From Myxococcales bacterium UBA1203 (lineage in GTDB: Bacteria > Myxococcota > Myxococcia > Myxococcales > UBA5297), in contig DBXV01000004.1 in the NCBI GenBank assembly GCA_002309695.1, positions 34,980 to 98,979 of the forward strand: 64,000 nucleotides of DNA. The letters are read 5' to 3'. A program made the position numbers and the translations under genes. Of this stretch, positions 34,457 through 43,705 are shown one piece after another (the stretch's first letter is position 1; each line of letters begins with the position of its first letter). The notes under the pieces are model-generated. The model was given only the letters and a program-made list of their open reading frames with translations. It did not search any database and was not told the origin of the DNA.

Positions 34457-35131
34457 TCACTGAATCATCATCTTCGGGGCGGTCAGCTGCTTTTCGGGCT
34501 GTTCGGGGGCAACGGCCAGAACGCCGCCGCTCTCGATGCCAACCACGCGGACAGAGGCGCCGGTGGGGATTTCCTTGTCGATGGAGACGGCATCAAATTC
34601 CCGAAGCTGCTCCTGGACGACGACGCTGACTTTGCCCATGCCCTTCCCTGCCTCGGGAATGCGCAGATAGACGTTGCCCATTTTCCCGAGCGCATTCTTC
34701 TTGGAGACGTTGCCCGACTCCTGAAGGTGCATGAGGCTCTGAATCATCTTGGCCAGAGCCACCATCGTCGCCGCGCCTGCGAGAACGGCCACAAGCAGAG
34801 CAATCAGGGCGGGCACGCTGTTGCTGAGGCAGGCAAAACCGGCCCAGCCGCCAATCGCGAAGAAGCTGACGATGCCCCGGATTGAAAAGACGTGCAGGCC
34901 GTCATCGCCGTGTCCGTCGCCTCCGTCGCCATCGTGGCCGCCCTGAACATCGTGGACGTCAGCCGAATCCAGAGCTTCCGGGCTGCCTGCCGCATCAGCG
35001 GCCGAGGATTCATCCCCGCCCAGGCCAATGACCAGCATCACCGTCTGGATGAGCAGAATCAGCGACGCAGGAAAGGCCATGATGAAAAAGATTCGCTGCA
35101 TCAGCGAGAGGGCCGCCCACCATTCGTTCAT
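34457..35131 (-). CDS. NfeD-like membrane protein
   Basis: A 224-residue partner of flotillin. Three to four membrane segments lie in the N-terminal two thirds, interrupted by an Asp/His/Gly-rich loop (about residues 40-75) that is unusual and could bind metal. The C-terminal OB-fold of the family is seen in GNVYLRIPEAGKG and GASVRVVGIESGGVL. AGGAGG lies before the chosen ATG (MNEWWAAL). The gene is 145 bases upstream of flotillin on the same strand, the usual pairing. Confidence 0.85.
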   Translation of the reverse strand: MNEWWAALSLMQRIFFIMAFPASLILLIQTVMLVIGLGGDESSAADAAGSPEALDSADVHDVQGGHDGDGGDGHGDDGLHVFSIRGIVSFFAIGGWAGFACLSNSVPALIALLVAVLAGAATMVALAKMIQSLMHLQESGNVSKKNALGKMGNVYLRIPEAGKGMGKVSVVVQEQLREFDAVSIDKEIPTGASVRVVGIESGGVLAVAPEQPEKQLTAPKMMIQ

Positions 35132-35238
35132 CCCGAAGTCTCCTCCTGACGTCTCTGCGACGCGAAAGCGGGCGGGCACATCGCATTTTCAGAGGCAAAC
35201 GGAAAGCGGCCAATCCGCACGGCAGGGCCGAAAAATCG

Positions 35239-36537
35239 TCAGAACCGATAGTTGCCGCCGAAGACAAAACCGACGTTGCGGCCGGAGGCGCTGTACGTCT
35301 CCTCGACGCCGTCGGAAGGCGACACAACCACGTTGCCGTCCAGCCACGAGACGCGGACGGCGAACGTGAAGTCGTAGTTGCCCCGCGTGAAGGTGGCGCC
35401 GGCCGTGCCGCCGTATTCGTCCCAGCAGTTCATCAGATTGTCCGCGTTGAGCCTGGCGCTGGAGCGGTTGGTGAAGGCGCCGACCCGCAGCGTGATGCCG
35501 TCGCCCAGATAGAACTCGCTGGCGAGCGAGGCGTTGAGCGTGGCCAGCTTGACGACTTCGGTCCCGAAACTCTCGTAGCGGACATAGCCGTGCAGCGTCA
35601 GGTCCGCGGCCAGAGTCCAGACGGGAAACACCTTCCAGGCGACACCGAGGCCAATCATCGGCGGCGTTCTGGAAGCGCCCTTGCTGTTCTCGTCATCCCC
35701 CGCCATCCGCACGAAGTACTGCTCGTCGTCGTTGGGCGCATCGAAGCCCACCCACAGCGTCCGCTTGGAGGAAGAGCTGCTGGAAACGTTGACGCCCGTG
35801 CGGATGGTCAAACCGATGCTCAGCGGCCCGTCGTCTCCCAGAGGCGACCACAGCAGCCCGGCCAGCAGCATGAGCCCGTGCTGGACCATGTGATCGCTCG
35901 TATCCAGCTCGATGGAGTTGGCGCCGCTCTCGGCCTCCGGGTTCTCGTAATTGAAGTAGATGGAGCTGTGAGAGCTCTGCACCTGGTAGAGGTAGCCCGC
36001 GCCGATGCCCAGAGAGAGTCCGCGGCCAACCTTCGCGCCGTAGGAGATGCCCACCAGATAGCTGGTGTTGGACTCCTCGCTGGTAATGCGACCGTCGAGC
36101 ACGCCCTGACCTGAAAAGGTCTGATCCAGCTGGGAATTGTCCTGCATGGGCTGCAGCGCCATGAACGCGATGTTGCCGTTGCCCAGCGCCGTAGTGGTGA
36201 TGCCCGCCGGCGAGAACGCCTCCATGGACTTGAACTGCAGGTCCCTGTCGTAGCCGGTATCGACGGTCATGCGCCTGGCCAGGAGCGCCGTCGTGCTGAC
36301 CGTCACCGTCGTGCTGGATTTCCGGCCCAGACCGGCGGGGTTGTACCAGGCGGTCGAAGCATCATCCGCGAGGCCAATCATCGTTCCCGCCAGACCCGCG
36401 GCTCTGGGGCCCATGAAGGTGTCGTTGTAGTGAAACTCATCGGCAGCGGCGCCGGACGGCATCAGGGCACAGGCGGCCAGAATCAGAGCGAGCGGGGCGA
36501 GCCGGCAGGCTTCATGTGAAGCGATTTCTGCCATCAC
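35239..36537 (-). CDS. FadL/OmpP1-type outer-membrane protein
   Basis: A 432-residue beta-barrel of the long-chain fatty acid/hydrophobic compound transporter family. The signal peptide ends at AAADEF; the plug-region signature GPRAAGLAGTMIGLADDASTAWYNPAGL follows directly, and the chain ends in an aromatic residue (YRF), the usual barrel-assembly signal. Alternating hydrophobic strands run through the rest. The start overlaps the stop of the upstream lipoprotein (ATGA). A second Met at position 2 is an equal candidate. The cargo is unknown. Confidence 0.82.
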   Translation of the reverse strand: MMAEIASHEACRLAPLALILAACALMPSGAAADEFHYNDTFMGPRAAGLAGTMIGLADDASTAWYNPAGLGRKSSTTVTVSTTALLARRMTVDTGYDRDLQFKSMEAFSPAGITTTALGNGNIAFMALQPMQDNSQLDQTFSGQGVLDGRITSEESNTSYLVGISYGAKVGRGLSLGIGAGYLYQVQSSHSSIYFNYENPEAESGANSIELDTSDHMVQHGLMLLAGLLWSPLGDDGPLSIGLTIRTGVNVSSSSSSKRTLWVGFDAPNDDEQYFVRMAGDDENSKGASRTPPMIGLGVAWKVFPVWTLAADLTLHGYVRYESFGTEVVKLATLNASLASEFYLGDGITLRVGAFTNRSSARLNADNLMNCWDEYGGTAGATFTRGNYDFTFAVRVSWLDGNVVVSPSDGVEETYSASGRNVGFVFGGNYRF

Positions 36538-37160
36538 CGCGCTTCAAGCCTGTGGCTGACGAGCTCCACCAGCGCCTGCGGAATCAGCTGGCTGCCGTCC
36601 CTGAGCTTCGTCTCAATTTTCACGATGCCCACGCCCGGCGCGTAGGTCCACTCGTTCTCCAGCTGCTTCGTGCTGTCGATGCGGTTGGAGGCATGGACCA
36701 CCACGCAGTGCTCAAATTTGCCGGCAGGCGTCTCAACGGTGACGTCCGTCCCGGTGATTTCGTAGCGCTCCGTCGAAGAAGGACTCACCACCGCCATCCA
36801 TTTGCTGCCGCGCGCAATCGGGTTTTTCAGCAGGTAGCGCTTGTCGTCGCGCAGCCCGTCCCGGTCGATTTTCATCCGGCCGCCCGCGTCATCGACGAAA
36901 AAACCCTGATCGATGCCCAGCGTGGTGATGCTCTTTTCCACCGTCTGGCCGCCCATCGTTCCCCGGTAAGTCCATCGGTTGCCGATGGCCAGAGGCTGGT
37001 AGTCCGACGCCTGCGCGGCTCCGGAGACCGGCACAGATGAATCGGAAGCAGCGGAACCGGCGGCGCTGCCATTGGCAGAAGCACCGTTTGTGGACGCGCA
37101 GGCGGCCGTCAGAAGAACGGCCGCAGCGGCAGGGAGCAGAAGTCTGTGAGGCATGCGCAT
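36534..37160 (-). CDS. Hypothetical lipoprotein
   Basis: A 208-residue protein with a signal peptide ending in the lipobox LTAAC, then a Ser/Ala/Gly linker and a single domain starting about residue 55 (YQPLAIGNRWTYRG, then GQTVEKSITTLG and ENEWTYAPGVGIVKIETK). This pattern, with 'NRWTYRG' at the start and 'W-APGVGIVK' near the end, recurs in secreted proteins of delta-type bacteria whose function is unknown. The gene is translationally coupled to the FadL-like gene and lies 58 bases after the HEAT-repeat lipoprotein, so the three form an operon. Confidence 0.7.
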   Translation of the reverse strand: MRMPHRLLLPAAAAVLLTAACASTNGASANGSAAGSAASDSSVPVSGAAQASDYQPLAIGNRWTYRGTMGGQTVEKSITTLGIDQGFFVDDAGGRMKIDRDGLRDDKRYLLKNPIARGSKWMAVVSPSSTERYEITGTDVTVETPAGKFEHCVVVHASNRIDSTKQLENEWTYAPGVGIVKIETKLRDGSQLIPQALVELVSHRLEAR

Positions 37161-37218
37161 GTGCAAAAGGTGTCCTTTCTGTTCCCCGCGCACCTGCCGG
37201 GAAACATTCAGTCATCAG

Positions 37219-38202
37219 TCAGTTCTTCTCGTTTTCAGCATCTGCGGGATGCGCGGCCTGCCCGTCCGCCGGCCTGCCGGCCATTTCAGCCAGCTGTGCC
37301 CGCGCCGCCGCACGGATGTCCTCGTCCGGATGCCCGCCGGCCAGGGTGAACAGATAGCCCTCGGCCATCTCGCCCCCCAGCTGCCCGACGGCGGCCATGA
37401 GCGTCACCTTCTCTTCGACCGACCCCACGTGCTCGGCGGCGTCAATCAGGGCGGGAACAGCTGACGGCGAACCGCTCTCCGCCAGAATCCCGGCCGCGTG
37501 AAGGACGAGCTCAGACTCCGTCCCCTCGCTCGAAACCAGCCGCATCAGGGGTTCCAGCGCATCGGTCGGGTCGCGTCCGTCCAGCGCACGCAGCGCCCGG
37601 GCGCGCCGCTCAAACGACGTCGAGGAAAGCGCCTCTCCCAGCTCCCGGGTCGTCAAATCCATGTCGGCCAGCTGCGGTCCCAGCTGCAGAAGCGCCGCTT
37701 CCAGAGCCCGCCCGAGAGCCGTGACAAAAACCTCTCTGCGCGCATCGTCGGACACACCGGCAGGAAGAGAAGCCCTGCCCATGCCATCCGCGGAAACGGC
37801 GATTTCTTCCGAACCCGCGGACTCCCCCGGGCGCAGCAGCCGGATTTCCAGCTCAATCGACGCGTCCTTCCCGCCGCTGACCACCTCGGAGGGCTCCGTC
37901 CGGGCCGAATAGATAATCAGCTGAAAGATGAAAGCTCTGGCCGGATTGCCGGGCTTCCTCCCGCGGGTGAGGACGGTCAGGTGCTTCATCGGCGCCATGG
38001 CGCGGCTCAGCTTTTTGCGCAGCGTCTTTTCGTCGAAGAACACCTCACTGCGGCCAGGCTCCACGTCATTCTGGGTCGCCCGGAACGAAATAATCTCCCA
38101 GACCTTCCCGTCGGCGCTGCCGCGGTGGCATCCCGAAGCCGCGGCCAGGACGGCAAAGAGGCAGAGGACGCCAAGTTTTCGGACAACCCGTAGTGCAGTC
38201 AT
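37219..38202 (-). CDS. HEAT-repeat lipoprotein
   Basis: A 327-residue protein with a lipoprotein signal (AAASGC). The middle (about 30-195) is a beta-rich domain of unknown type; the C-terminal part (about 205-310) has three HEAT-like helical repeats (RRARALRALDG, VLHAAGILAESGSPSAVPALI, VTLMAAVGQLGG). HEAT repeats bind partner proteins. I chose the ATG; a GTG two codons upstream is possible. A promoter with the local layout precedes it, and two envelope genes follow in the same direction. Confidence 0.7.
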   Translation of the reverse strand: MTALRVVRKLGVLCLFAVLAAASGCHRGSADGKVWEIISFRATQNDVEPGRSEVFFDEKTLRKKLSRAMAPMKHLTVLTRGRKPGNPARAFIFQLIIYSARTEPSEVVSGGKDASIELEIRLLRPGESAGSEEIAVSADGMGRASLPAGVSDDARREVFVTALGRALEAALLQLGPQLADMDLTTRELGEALSSTSFERRARALRALDGRDPTDALEPLMRLVSSEGTESELVLHAAGILAESGSPSAVPALIDAAEHVGSVEEKVTLMAAVGQLGGEMAEGYLFTLAGGHPDEDIRAAARAQLAEMAGRPADGQAAHPADAENEKN

Positions 38203-38243
38203 CGGCACGCATCCGGTCAGCGTTCAGGACGAAAGGGGCGGCG

Positions 38244-38271
38244 CTTTTAATCGGCACAGTCAGAGCGTCAA
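38244..38271 (-). promoter_or_regulatory. Promoter of the HEAT lipoprotein operon
   Basis: On the minus strand TTGACG, 16 bases, TAAAAG, then CGCCGCCCC and TTT. The flanking AGGGGCG and CGCCCCT could pair, so it may double as a weak terminator of the radical SAM gene upstream. Confidence 0.55.
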
Positions 38272-38281
38272 TCGCCCCTCC

Positions 38282-39238
38282 TCAGGCCTCGCCCATGCCG
38301 CCGGAGGCGCCGTACCAGGCAGCGGGCAGTCCTGCTTCGTCCCTCACCCGCCCGGCAATGTCCCGCAGCGCCTCGTCGGGCAAAGGCTGGAAGGGACCGC
38401 CGCGGGACGAGCGCGCAGACGTGTAAACCTGAACGCCCCGAATCGCCGCGCCGCCCGCCTTCAAATCGCGCAGGCGGCCAATCCACGCGCCGATTTCCGC
38501 GGGCTGAGGCGGCTCACCTTCGAGAACGCCGAACATGCTCTGGATGAACAGCGGACGGCGGCGCCCCTCGGCCAGCAGATTGTCCAAAACCAGCGAAAAC
38601 GGCACGCGCGCGCGGTTCATGCTCAGGTAGTGCGCCTCTGTTCCCGCATCGAGTTTGGCCCAGATTTCCGCCATCTCAGGCCCAAGCGCTTCCAGCCCGC
38701 GCTGAACGCGGGGCAGGTGCAGCGCCGTGGCATTGGTGATGAGCACCGCTTTGGGAGCGGGCCATTCGCCGCTGCCGCGCGCCGCGTCTCCCAGACGGCG
38801 AATCAGCCGGCAGACCTCGGCAAAGGAGGGCGACAGCGTCGGCTCGCCGGAACCGCTGAGGGCGATGTCGTTCAGCCGCCGAAATGCGGGCGGCGTCTCA
38901 CGGAACTGCGCCAGCTGAAACAGCTGCCCGGAGAGCGCCAGGCCGAGAGCACTTTTCAGCTCACTTTCGAGGACATCCATCGCCGCGGGGCGGGCCAGCG
39001 CCTGAGGATGCGCGCCTTTGTCCGCGTCCGCGCTGGCGGACAGCTCTTCCTGCGTGACGGGGTCGCCCTCTCGCTTCGCCAGTTCGCTGCAATAGACGCA
39101 GCGGAACGTGCAGCGCTCATGCGTCAGGTCGATGCCGATAGAGGCGCCCCGGGAACGCCGGCTGATCACGGGATAGACGTAGCGGTTGTTCTCAAAACTG
39201 CGGTCGTGGTGCTGGAAGACATTCATGTTCGTGCTCAC
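38282..39238 (-). CDS. Radical SAM protein of unknown specificity
   Basis: A 318-residue radical SAM enzyme with the cluster motif CTFRCVYC (residues 43-50), preceded by SIGIDLTHERC, and a glycine-rich SAM-binding stretch SGSGEPTLSP. No extra C-terminal iron-sulfur motif is visible. It resembles a group of uncharacterised proteins distantly like wyosine or molybdopterin enzymes. The GTG start overlaps the stop of the AmpG-like transporter as GTGA, so the two are coupled; an ATG four codons on is an alternative. The substrate cannot be inferred. Confidence 0.75.
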   Translation of the reverse strand: MSTNMNVFQHHDRSFENNRYVYPVISRRSRGASIGIDLTHERCTFRCVYCSELAKREGDPVTQEELSASADADKGAHPQALARPAAMDVLESELKSALGLALSGQLFQLAQFRETPPAFRRLNDIALSGSGEPTLSPSFAEVCRLIRRLGDAARGSGEWPAPKAVLITNATALHLPRVQRGLEALGPEMAEIWAKLDAGTEAHYLSMNRARVPFSLVLDNLLAEGRRRPLFIQSMFGVLEGEPPQPAEIGAWIGRLRDLKAGGAAIRGVQVYTSARSSRGGPFQPLPDEALRDIAGRVRDEAGLPAAWYGASGGMGEA

Positions 39239-40854
39239 TCCTTCGTTTTTTCGGCAGCGCAGGCTTTGAGGTCCCTGATTCGAGCGGCGGCCGCGGTCAG
39301 AGCCGCACCCAGTCCGGCGCAGAGGGCGCCCAGCAGCGGCAGACAGCCTCCCAGCGAGTCAGGGCAAAAGAACCCGCGCAGCCAGCCGCCCATCTGAAAC
39401 GCGCCGCCTTCATTCCAGGCTTTCAGCGCGTCGAGGCCGGCCAGCACTGCCGAGGCAGCCGGGAAAACCAGCACAAACCCGCACAGCGCCGGAAGTGCCA
39501 GCCGTGACCAGGGAAGATGCCGCCAGAAATCATCGTCCGCCTCAGCGGCGCAGGCATCCGCTTCATCGCTCCCCTCGATGCCGGCAGGCAGGTCCTTCAT
39601 CCGCCAGGGCACAAAGCGCTGGAGCAGCAGAAGTCCGGGAACGCTGAACAGGATGGAGAGGATGAAGAAGTTCCTCCAGCCGAAGGCGTCCGCGAGGCTG
39701 GCCGCCAGAGGTCCGCACAGCGTCCGGCCCAGAGCAAACATGCTGGAAAAGAGGGCGTACTGCGTGGCGCTGAACCGCCTGGAGGTCAGCCGCAGAAGAA
39801 GAACCATGAAGGCGCCGGTTCCGAGGCCAGAGGTGCCGGAATCGAGAATGGTGGCGGCGTAGAGCAGCGGCTGATTGGGCCCCGCAGCGGCGACGGCCGC
39901 ATAGCCTGCATTGCCGAATGCCTGGAGAATCCCGAAGACCCACAGCGCGCGGCCGACGCCAATCTTCCCCGTGAGCAGGCCGCCCAGGAATGTCCCCGCC
40001 AGCGTCGCGGCGAGGCCCACCGTTCCGCTGGCTACGCCCACGACGAAGGTCGAGAAGCCGACCTCCACCAGAAAGGGCCTCACGAGGGACACCGCCAGAT
40101 TGTCGGCCAGCTTGTAGAGCAGCAGGAAGGCGACGATTTCCAGTGCGCGGGGCTTGGACAGAAAGCCGACAAAGGGCGCCACGACCGATTCGGCAAAGGA
40201 CTGAGGTCTGGGCGGCGGGTGCGCCGGAGCCGGAGCCAGAAACGCCGACGGCGTCATCAGCAGGAACACAACAGCCAGAGCGCCCATCGTCCATCCCCAT
40301 CCCAGAGGGCTGTCCGGCGACATGATGCAGACGCCGCTGAGCGTGATGGCGAAGGAGCCGCCGAGCCACATGGCCGCCCGATACACGGCGGAGCGAAGTC
40401 CGACAGCCGCGCCCTGCTCGTCCTTTTCCAGCGTCTCCACGGCGTAGGCATCGACGGCGATGTCCTGAGTGGCCGAGGCAAATGCCAGGGCAAAGGACAG
40501 GACAATCACCGCGCCGGCGGACGGCATCCCCGCCTGGAGTGCCAGCAGTCCCGTGAGAAGGGCCAGCGCCAGCTGAGACGCCAGCGTCCACCCGCGCTTC
40601 CCTCCCAGAAACGGCAGCGACAGCCTGTCCACCAGCGGCGACCAGAGAAACTTGAAGGCGTAGGGCGCCTGGGCCGCGGTCACGAGTCCCACAGTGCGAA
40701 GGTCTGCCCCTGCCATCGTCATCCACGCGGGGATGGAAATGGTGATGAGCCCCAGCGGCAGTCCCGAGGAAAACGACTGTACGGCGACGGCTGACAGGCG
40801 CGGGCTCGCCAGAACTGCCTTCAATTTGTGTGTGAGCGCTGTGAGCTTGGTCAT
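39235..40854 (-). CDS. AmpG-like major facilitator transporter
   Basis: A 539-residue transporter with 12 or more membrane segments. The AmpG family hallmarks are SSGLPLGL in the first helix, QAPYAFKFLWSPLVDRL and SATQDIAVDAYAVE. AmpG imports anhydro-muropeptides for recycling; related carriers import acetyl-CoA or siderophores, so the substrate is likely but not certain. The C-terminal extension (from about 410) adds two membrane segments after an acidic linker. Along with NamZ it suggests wall recycling in this organism. It is coupled to a radical SAM gene, an unfamiliar pairing. Confidence 0.8.
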   Translation of the reverse strand: MTKLTALTHKLKAVLASPRLSAVAVQSFSSGLPLGLITISIPAWMTMAGADLRTVGLVTAAQAPYAFKFLWSPLVDRLSLPFLGGKRGWTLASQLALALLTGLLALQAGMPSAGAVIVLSFALAFASATQDIAVDAYAVETLEKDEQGAAVGLRSAVYRAAMWLGGSFAITLSGVCIMSPDSPLGWGWTMGALAVVFLLMTPSAFLAPAPAHPPPRPQSFAESVVAPFVGFLSKPRALEIVAFLLLYKLADNLAVSLVRPFLVEVGFSTFVVGVASGTVGLAATLAGTFLGGLLTGKIGVGRALWVFGILQAFGNAGYAAVAAAGPNQPLLYAATILDSGTSGLGTGAFMVLLLRLTSRRFSATQYALFSSMFALGRTLCGPLAASLADAFGWRNFFILSILFSVPGLLLLQRFVPWRMKDLPAGIEGSDEADACAAEADDDFWRHLPWSRLALPALCGFVLVFPAASAVLAGLDALKAWNEGGAFQMGGWLRGFFCPDSLGGCLPLLGALCAGLGAALTAAAARIRDLKACAAEKTKE

Positions 40855-40932
40855 GCCCGTGAAAAATCGGCGGAGAACGGGGCGGAAGGCGGCGTCTGAA
40901 CCGCCGGCGCGCCGGATTCCTCAGAGGCGGCC

Positions 40933-40977
40933 AAAAACAAAACGGCCGCTTCCCCTGAGGAACGGGAAACGGCCGCT
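40933..40977 (-). terminator. Intrinsic terminator after the small secreted protein
   Basis: On the minus strand CGGCCGTTTCCC pairs with GGGAAGCGGCCG (one G-T) and is followed by TTTTGTTTTT. Confidence 0.9.
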
Positions 40978-41054
40978 GCAAAACTGAGATTTATCTGACG
41001 TGCATGAACCGCTGATTCCGAAGCCCGGCACAAATCTGAGCGGAAGGAGTCACC

Positions 41055-41561
41055 TCACATGCCGCCGCGTTCCACGGTGACGCCGCCCTCGACGCTCGTG
41101 GCCGCGCCCGAGGAAGCTGCGCCATCGCCGCGCTCCACCACGACGCCGTTTTCCTTGCCGTCGGCGGAGCCGGAGGACTTCTTGGCGGCCTCAGCCTTCT
41201 TCGCCTCTTCGGCCTTCTTCTGCTCATCGATGCGCTTGGCGTGCTGCTCGCGGGACTTGTCGATGGAGGAGCCCTTGGAGGCGTGCATCATTGTCGAGTT
41301 GTAGGACGCCCGGGACACGTTGTTGTCCTTCAGGACCTGCTTCTCGATCTCCATGCTCTTCTTTTCGTACTTCTGCCGCTCGTGAGCGTTGAGCTGCTCG
41401 GGGCTGCGGCCGTCAAATTCCTTCTTCAGGTATTCCTGCCTCTGCGAATCCATCTCAGCGGTCAGACGGCCGGCGTCATCGTTGGACAGGCGCTGGGCCA
41501 TGGCGGCGGACGACGAGAAAGCGAGAGCAAAGGCGCACACTGCGAGTGCAATTCGTTTCAT
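41055..41561 (-). CDS. Small secreted charged protein, unknown function
   Basis: A 168-residue protein with a clear signal peptide (SSAAMAQ, cleaved after AMA). The mature part is helical and rich in Lys, Glu and Gln (about 25-130), followed by a Gly/Ser/Glu tail with two copies of a VERG motif (VVVERGDG and VTVERGGM). CAGGAG precedes the ATG. A promoter of the local type and a terminator bracket it, so it is monocistronic and probably well expressed. I do not recognise the family. Confidence 0.65.
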   Translation of the reverse strand: MKRIALAVCAFALAFSSSAAMAQRLSNDDAGRLTAEMDSQRQEYLKKEFDGRSPEQLNAHERQKYEKKSMEIEKQVLKDNNVSRASYNSTMMHASKGSSIDKSREQHAKRIDEQKKAEEAKKAEAAKKSSGSADGKENGVVVERGDGAASSGAATSVEGGVTVERGGM

Positions 41562-41608
41562 TGGGCATCTCCTGGGTCAGAAGGGTTGCTTCCAAAAAAG
41601 GCGCGGCG

Positions 41609-41637
41609 TCTTTGGGTCAACGCCATCAGGCCGTCAA
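41609..41637 (-). promoter_or_regulatory. Promoter of the small secreted protein gene
   Basis: On the minus strand TTGACG, a 17-base spacer and CAAAGA, then CGCCGCGCC and six T, again the layout seen at gap. Confidence 0.6.
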
Positions 41638-41645
41638 GCGCCGCC

Positions 41646-42323
41646 TCAGCTGAGAAGGCTCCGGGCAATCCTCAGCGATTCAGCGTCGGTCCTGCGGGAC
41701 TCGGCGATTTTGCGGACGGCCATCCCGCGGGTCACTTCATCCGCCGCGCGAATGACAGGCACGGTGAGACCGCGAAACCGGATGAAGCAGATGGACAGGC
41801 ACCAGGCCACAGCCATCCGCGCGTAGTAGGCGGGACAATCCGCCCGGGGCAGGCGCTCCAGAACGCGCCCCACATGCGCTTCATCGACGAAGTGACAGAG
41901 CATCAGCACCACGGCGAAGCGGACAGGAAACTCGCCGCCCCTCTCCAGCTGGGAATCCACGAATCGAAACGACTCCTCGGGCCATTTGCGGACGCCTTTC
42001 AGCCCGGCGCACACGCTGTCGCAGACGGACCAGTTGTCGATTTTGGGGACGAAGGCTCCGACGAGGGGAAACAGCTCTTCGGCAGGCAGTTTCAGACAGC
42101 CCAGAACCATGCCCTGGAGCATGACTTCCTCGAACGAGGCGTCCGTCAGAATCCCGCTGAAGGAGAGGCCGTTCTCGCGGGCGATTCGCGCCGCCAGCCT
42201 GCGCAGCGTCGGCAGCCGCACGCCCATGAGCCCTGTGACGCCGGGCAGAAGTTTCCCCGAAAAATCCCGATAAGCGGGCTCGGCGCAGCGGTTCAGCTCG
42301 GCCAGAAGTTCGTCCCTGTTCAT
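41646..42323 (-). CDS. AlkD-like DNA glycosylase / DNA alkylation repair protein
   Basis: A 225-residue all-helical protein of the AlkD HEAT-like family, which removes bulky or positively charged alkylated bases. The family signature DNWSVCDSVC is present, as is the GVRLPTLRRLA start and a helix with RKWPEESF. I chose the ATG before NRDELL, with GGGGAA just upstream; a longer frame by ten residues is possible. It lies 43 bases after the SpoIID gene and may be cotranscribed with it. Confidence 0.85.
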   Translation of the reverse strand: MNRDELLAELNRCAEPAYRDFSGKLLPGVTGLMGVRLPTLRRLAARIARENGLSFSGILTDASFEEVMLQGMVLGCLKLPAEELFPLVGAFVPKIDNWSVCDSVCAGLKGVRKWPEESFRFVDSQLERGGEFPVRFAVVLMLCHFVDEAHVGRVLERLPRADCPAYYARMAVAWCLSICFIRFRGLTVPVIRAADEVTRGMAVRKIAESRRTDAESLRIARSLLS

Positions 42324-42366
42324 GTTCCCCGCGTCCTTCCCGCCGGACCGCACCTCGGCGCGCGCC

Positions 42367-43467
42367 TCAGTACATGCGAATGATTTCGGCCCCCCGGTAG
42401 TAGTGCTCCAGAATCTGCCGGTAGTTCTTGCCCTGCGCGGCCAGCCGGTTGGCGCCCCACTGGCACATGCCCGCGCCGTGGCCGAAGCCCTTGCCGGAAA
42501 AGGTGAAGCGGTCCCCCTTCCGCTCCTTTTCCACGGAAAACCACAGGCTCTTGAGCTCGCCGTAGCCCAGCCGGCGCCGCACCTCGACGCCCGTCATCTC
42601 CTTCGTGGCTTTGGCGCTCTTGAGCTCGACCTTTTCCACGCGGCCGGTGGCGCTTCTGGACGTCACGCGAATGCTGCGGAGGCCGGGAATCAGCTTCTCC
42701 ATCTCCCTGCCCGTAAACGTGTGCTTCCAGGACGACTGCGGCACCTCTTTGCAGGGGCAGCTGACCGGCTTGAGGTAATCGAGCGGCCGCCCCAGCGCCG
42801 CGCCGCCGTCCTCGGTCTTTCCGCCGCAGCTCGAATGGAAATAGGCCTCCACGAGGTCCATTTTGTAGATGAGGACCTCCCCCCGCGTGGCGTCCACAGC
42901 CACCCGCGTTCTGGGGTCTTCGGCCCGCGTCCCGCCGTAAACCTGATGCAGGACCGTGGAGCCCAGATGGTAGGGCTTGCCCCAGGCGGCGATTTTCTTC
43001 TGCAGCGCATAGGTGCGGGCGGCGACGGCCTGAGCCTTGAGCGCCTCGGGAGGAAAAGACGCGGGCATCTCTGAGCCCAGGACGGCGTGGAGATACGACT
43101 CAAGAGGCACCACGTTGATGGCTGTGAGGCCGCCTTTGCTCCCGGGCCGGACCTCGATTTGCCCCCTCACCGGCTTGTCCGCGGCGTGGACCACCTCTTC
43201 GGAGCGGTAGCGGACGCCGTCGGGCGACGTGACCTTCACGCCATCGAGGTACATCCCGTCTTTTTTCAGGGTGACAACCGACTTGCCGTCCCTGGCTTTG
43301 ACGTAGCGGCCGCCCTCGGTCAGCAGGCGCACCTCCAGTCCCTTGCCCGAGAGGCGCACCTCTTTGACCCCCTCGGCGATGGCAATGCGCACCGTCTCCT
43401 CCGCCGACGCCGGCGCCGGCAGCAGAATGAGGAGCAGCATGACCAGAAGGAGGAAGGCGCGGCGCAA
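42367..43467 (-). CDS. SpoIID/LytB domain protein
   Basis: A 366-residue exported protein with the SpoIID amidase-enhancer/lytic domain: PLESYLHAVLGSEMP, LKAQAVAARTYAL, a catalytic-type Glu within SEMP, SSCGGKTED, and the ending FSGKGFGHGAGMCQWGA. The family acts on peptidoglycan as a lytic transglycosylase in sporulation; Gram-negative members are little studied. The frame is open further upstream, but the promoter-like site lies inside that extension. I therefore take the TTG that gives a perfect signal peptide (RRAFLLLVMLLLILL...ASA). The start is uncertain; the nearest ATG nine codons later would give a shorter signal. Confidence 0.82.
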   Translation of the reverse strand: MRRAFLLLVMLLLILLPAPASAEETVRIAIAEGVKEVRLSGKGLEVRLLTEGGRYVKARDGKSVVTLKKDGMYLDGVKVTSPDGVRYRSEEVVHAADKPVRGQIEVRPGSKGGLTAINVVPLESYLHAVLGSEMPASFPPEALKAQAVAARTYALQKKIAAWGKPYHLGSTVLHQVYGGTRAEDPRTRVAVDATRGEVLIYKMDLVEAYFHSSCGGKTEDGGAALGRPLDYLKPVSCPCKEVPQSSWKHTFTGREMEKLIPGLRSIRVTSRSATGRVEKVELKSAKATKEMTGVEVRRRLGYGELKSLWFSVEKERKGDRFTFSGKGFGHGAGMCQWGANRLAAQGKNYRQILEHYYRGAEIIRMY

Positions 43468-43549
43468 TGCGAAAGGTCCGGAAAAATTGGGGGAGGCAGG
43501 GACGTTGTAAAACGGCGAAAAAAAGAACCGCCCCGAATGAAAGCCGGGA

Positions 43550-43579
43550 CCTTTAGCGAAGGCGCTTTTGACGAAACAA
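43550..43579 (-). promoter_or_regulatory. Putative promoter of the SpoIID gene
   Basis: On the minus strand TTGTTT, 18 bases, TAAAGG, then TCCCGGCTTTC. Only a short T run follows. It agrees with translation starting at the downstream TTG. Confidence 0.4.
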
Positions 43580-43705
43580 CCGGGGAAATCCGGGGACACG
43601 AAGCGGCTGGCAGGTCTGAAAAGCGGCGAAATGCCGTCAAGCATTCATCTGGGGGAGCCCAATGAGGGGGACGCACCTCACGGCCGGACTTTTTGGGTGT
43701 CCCCG

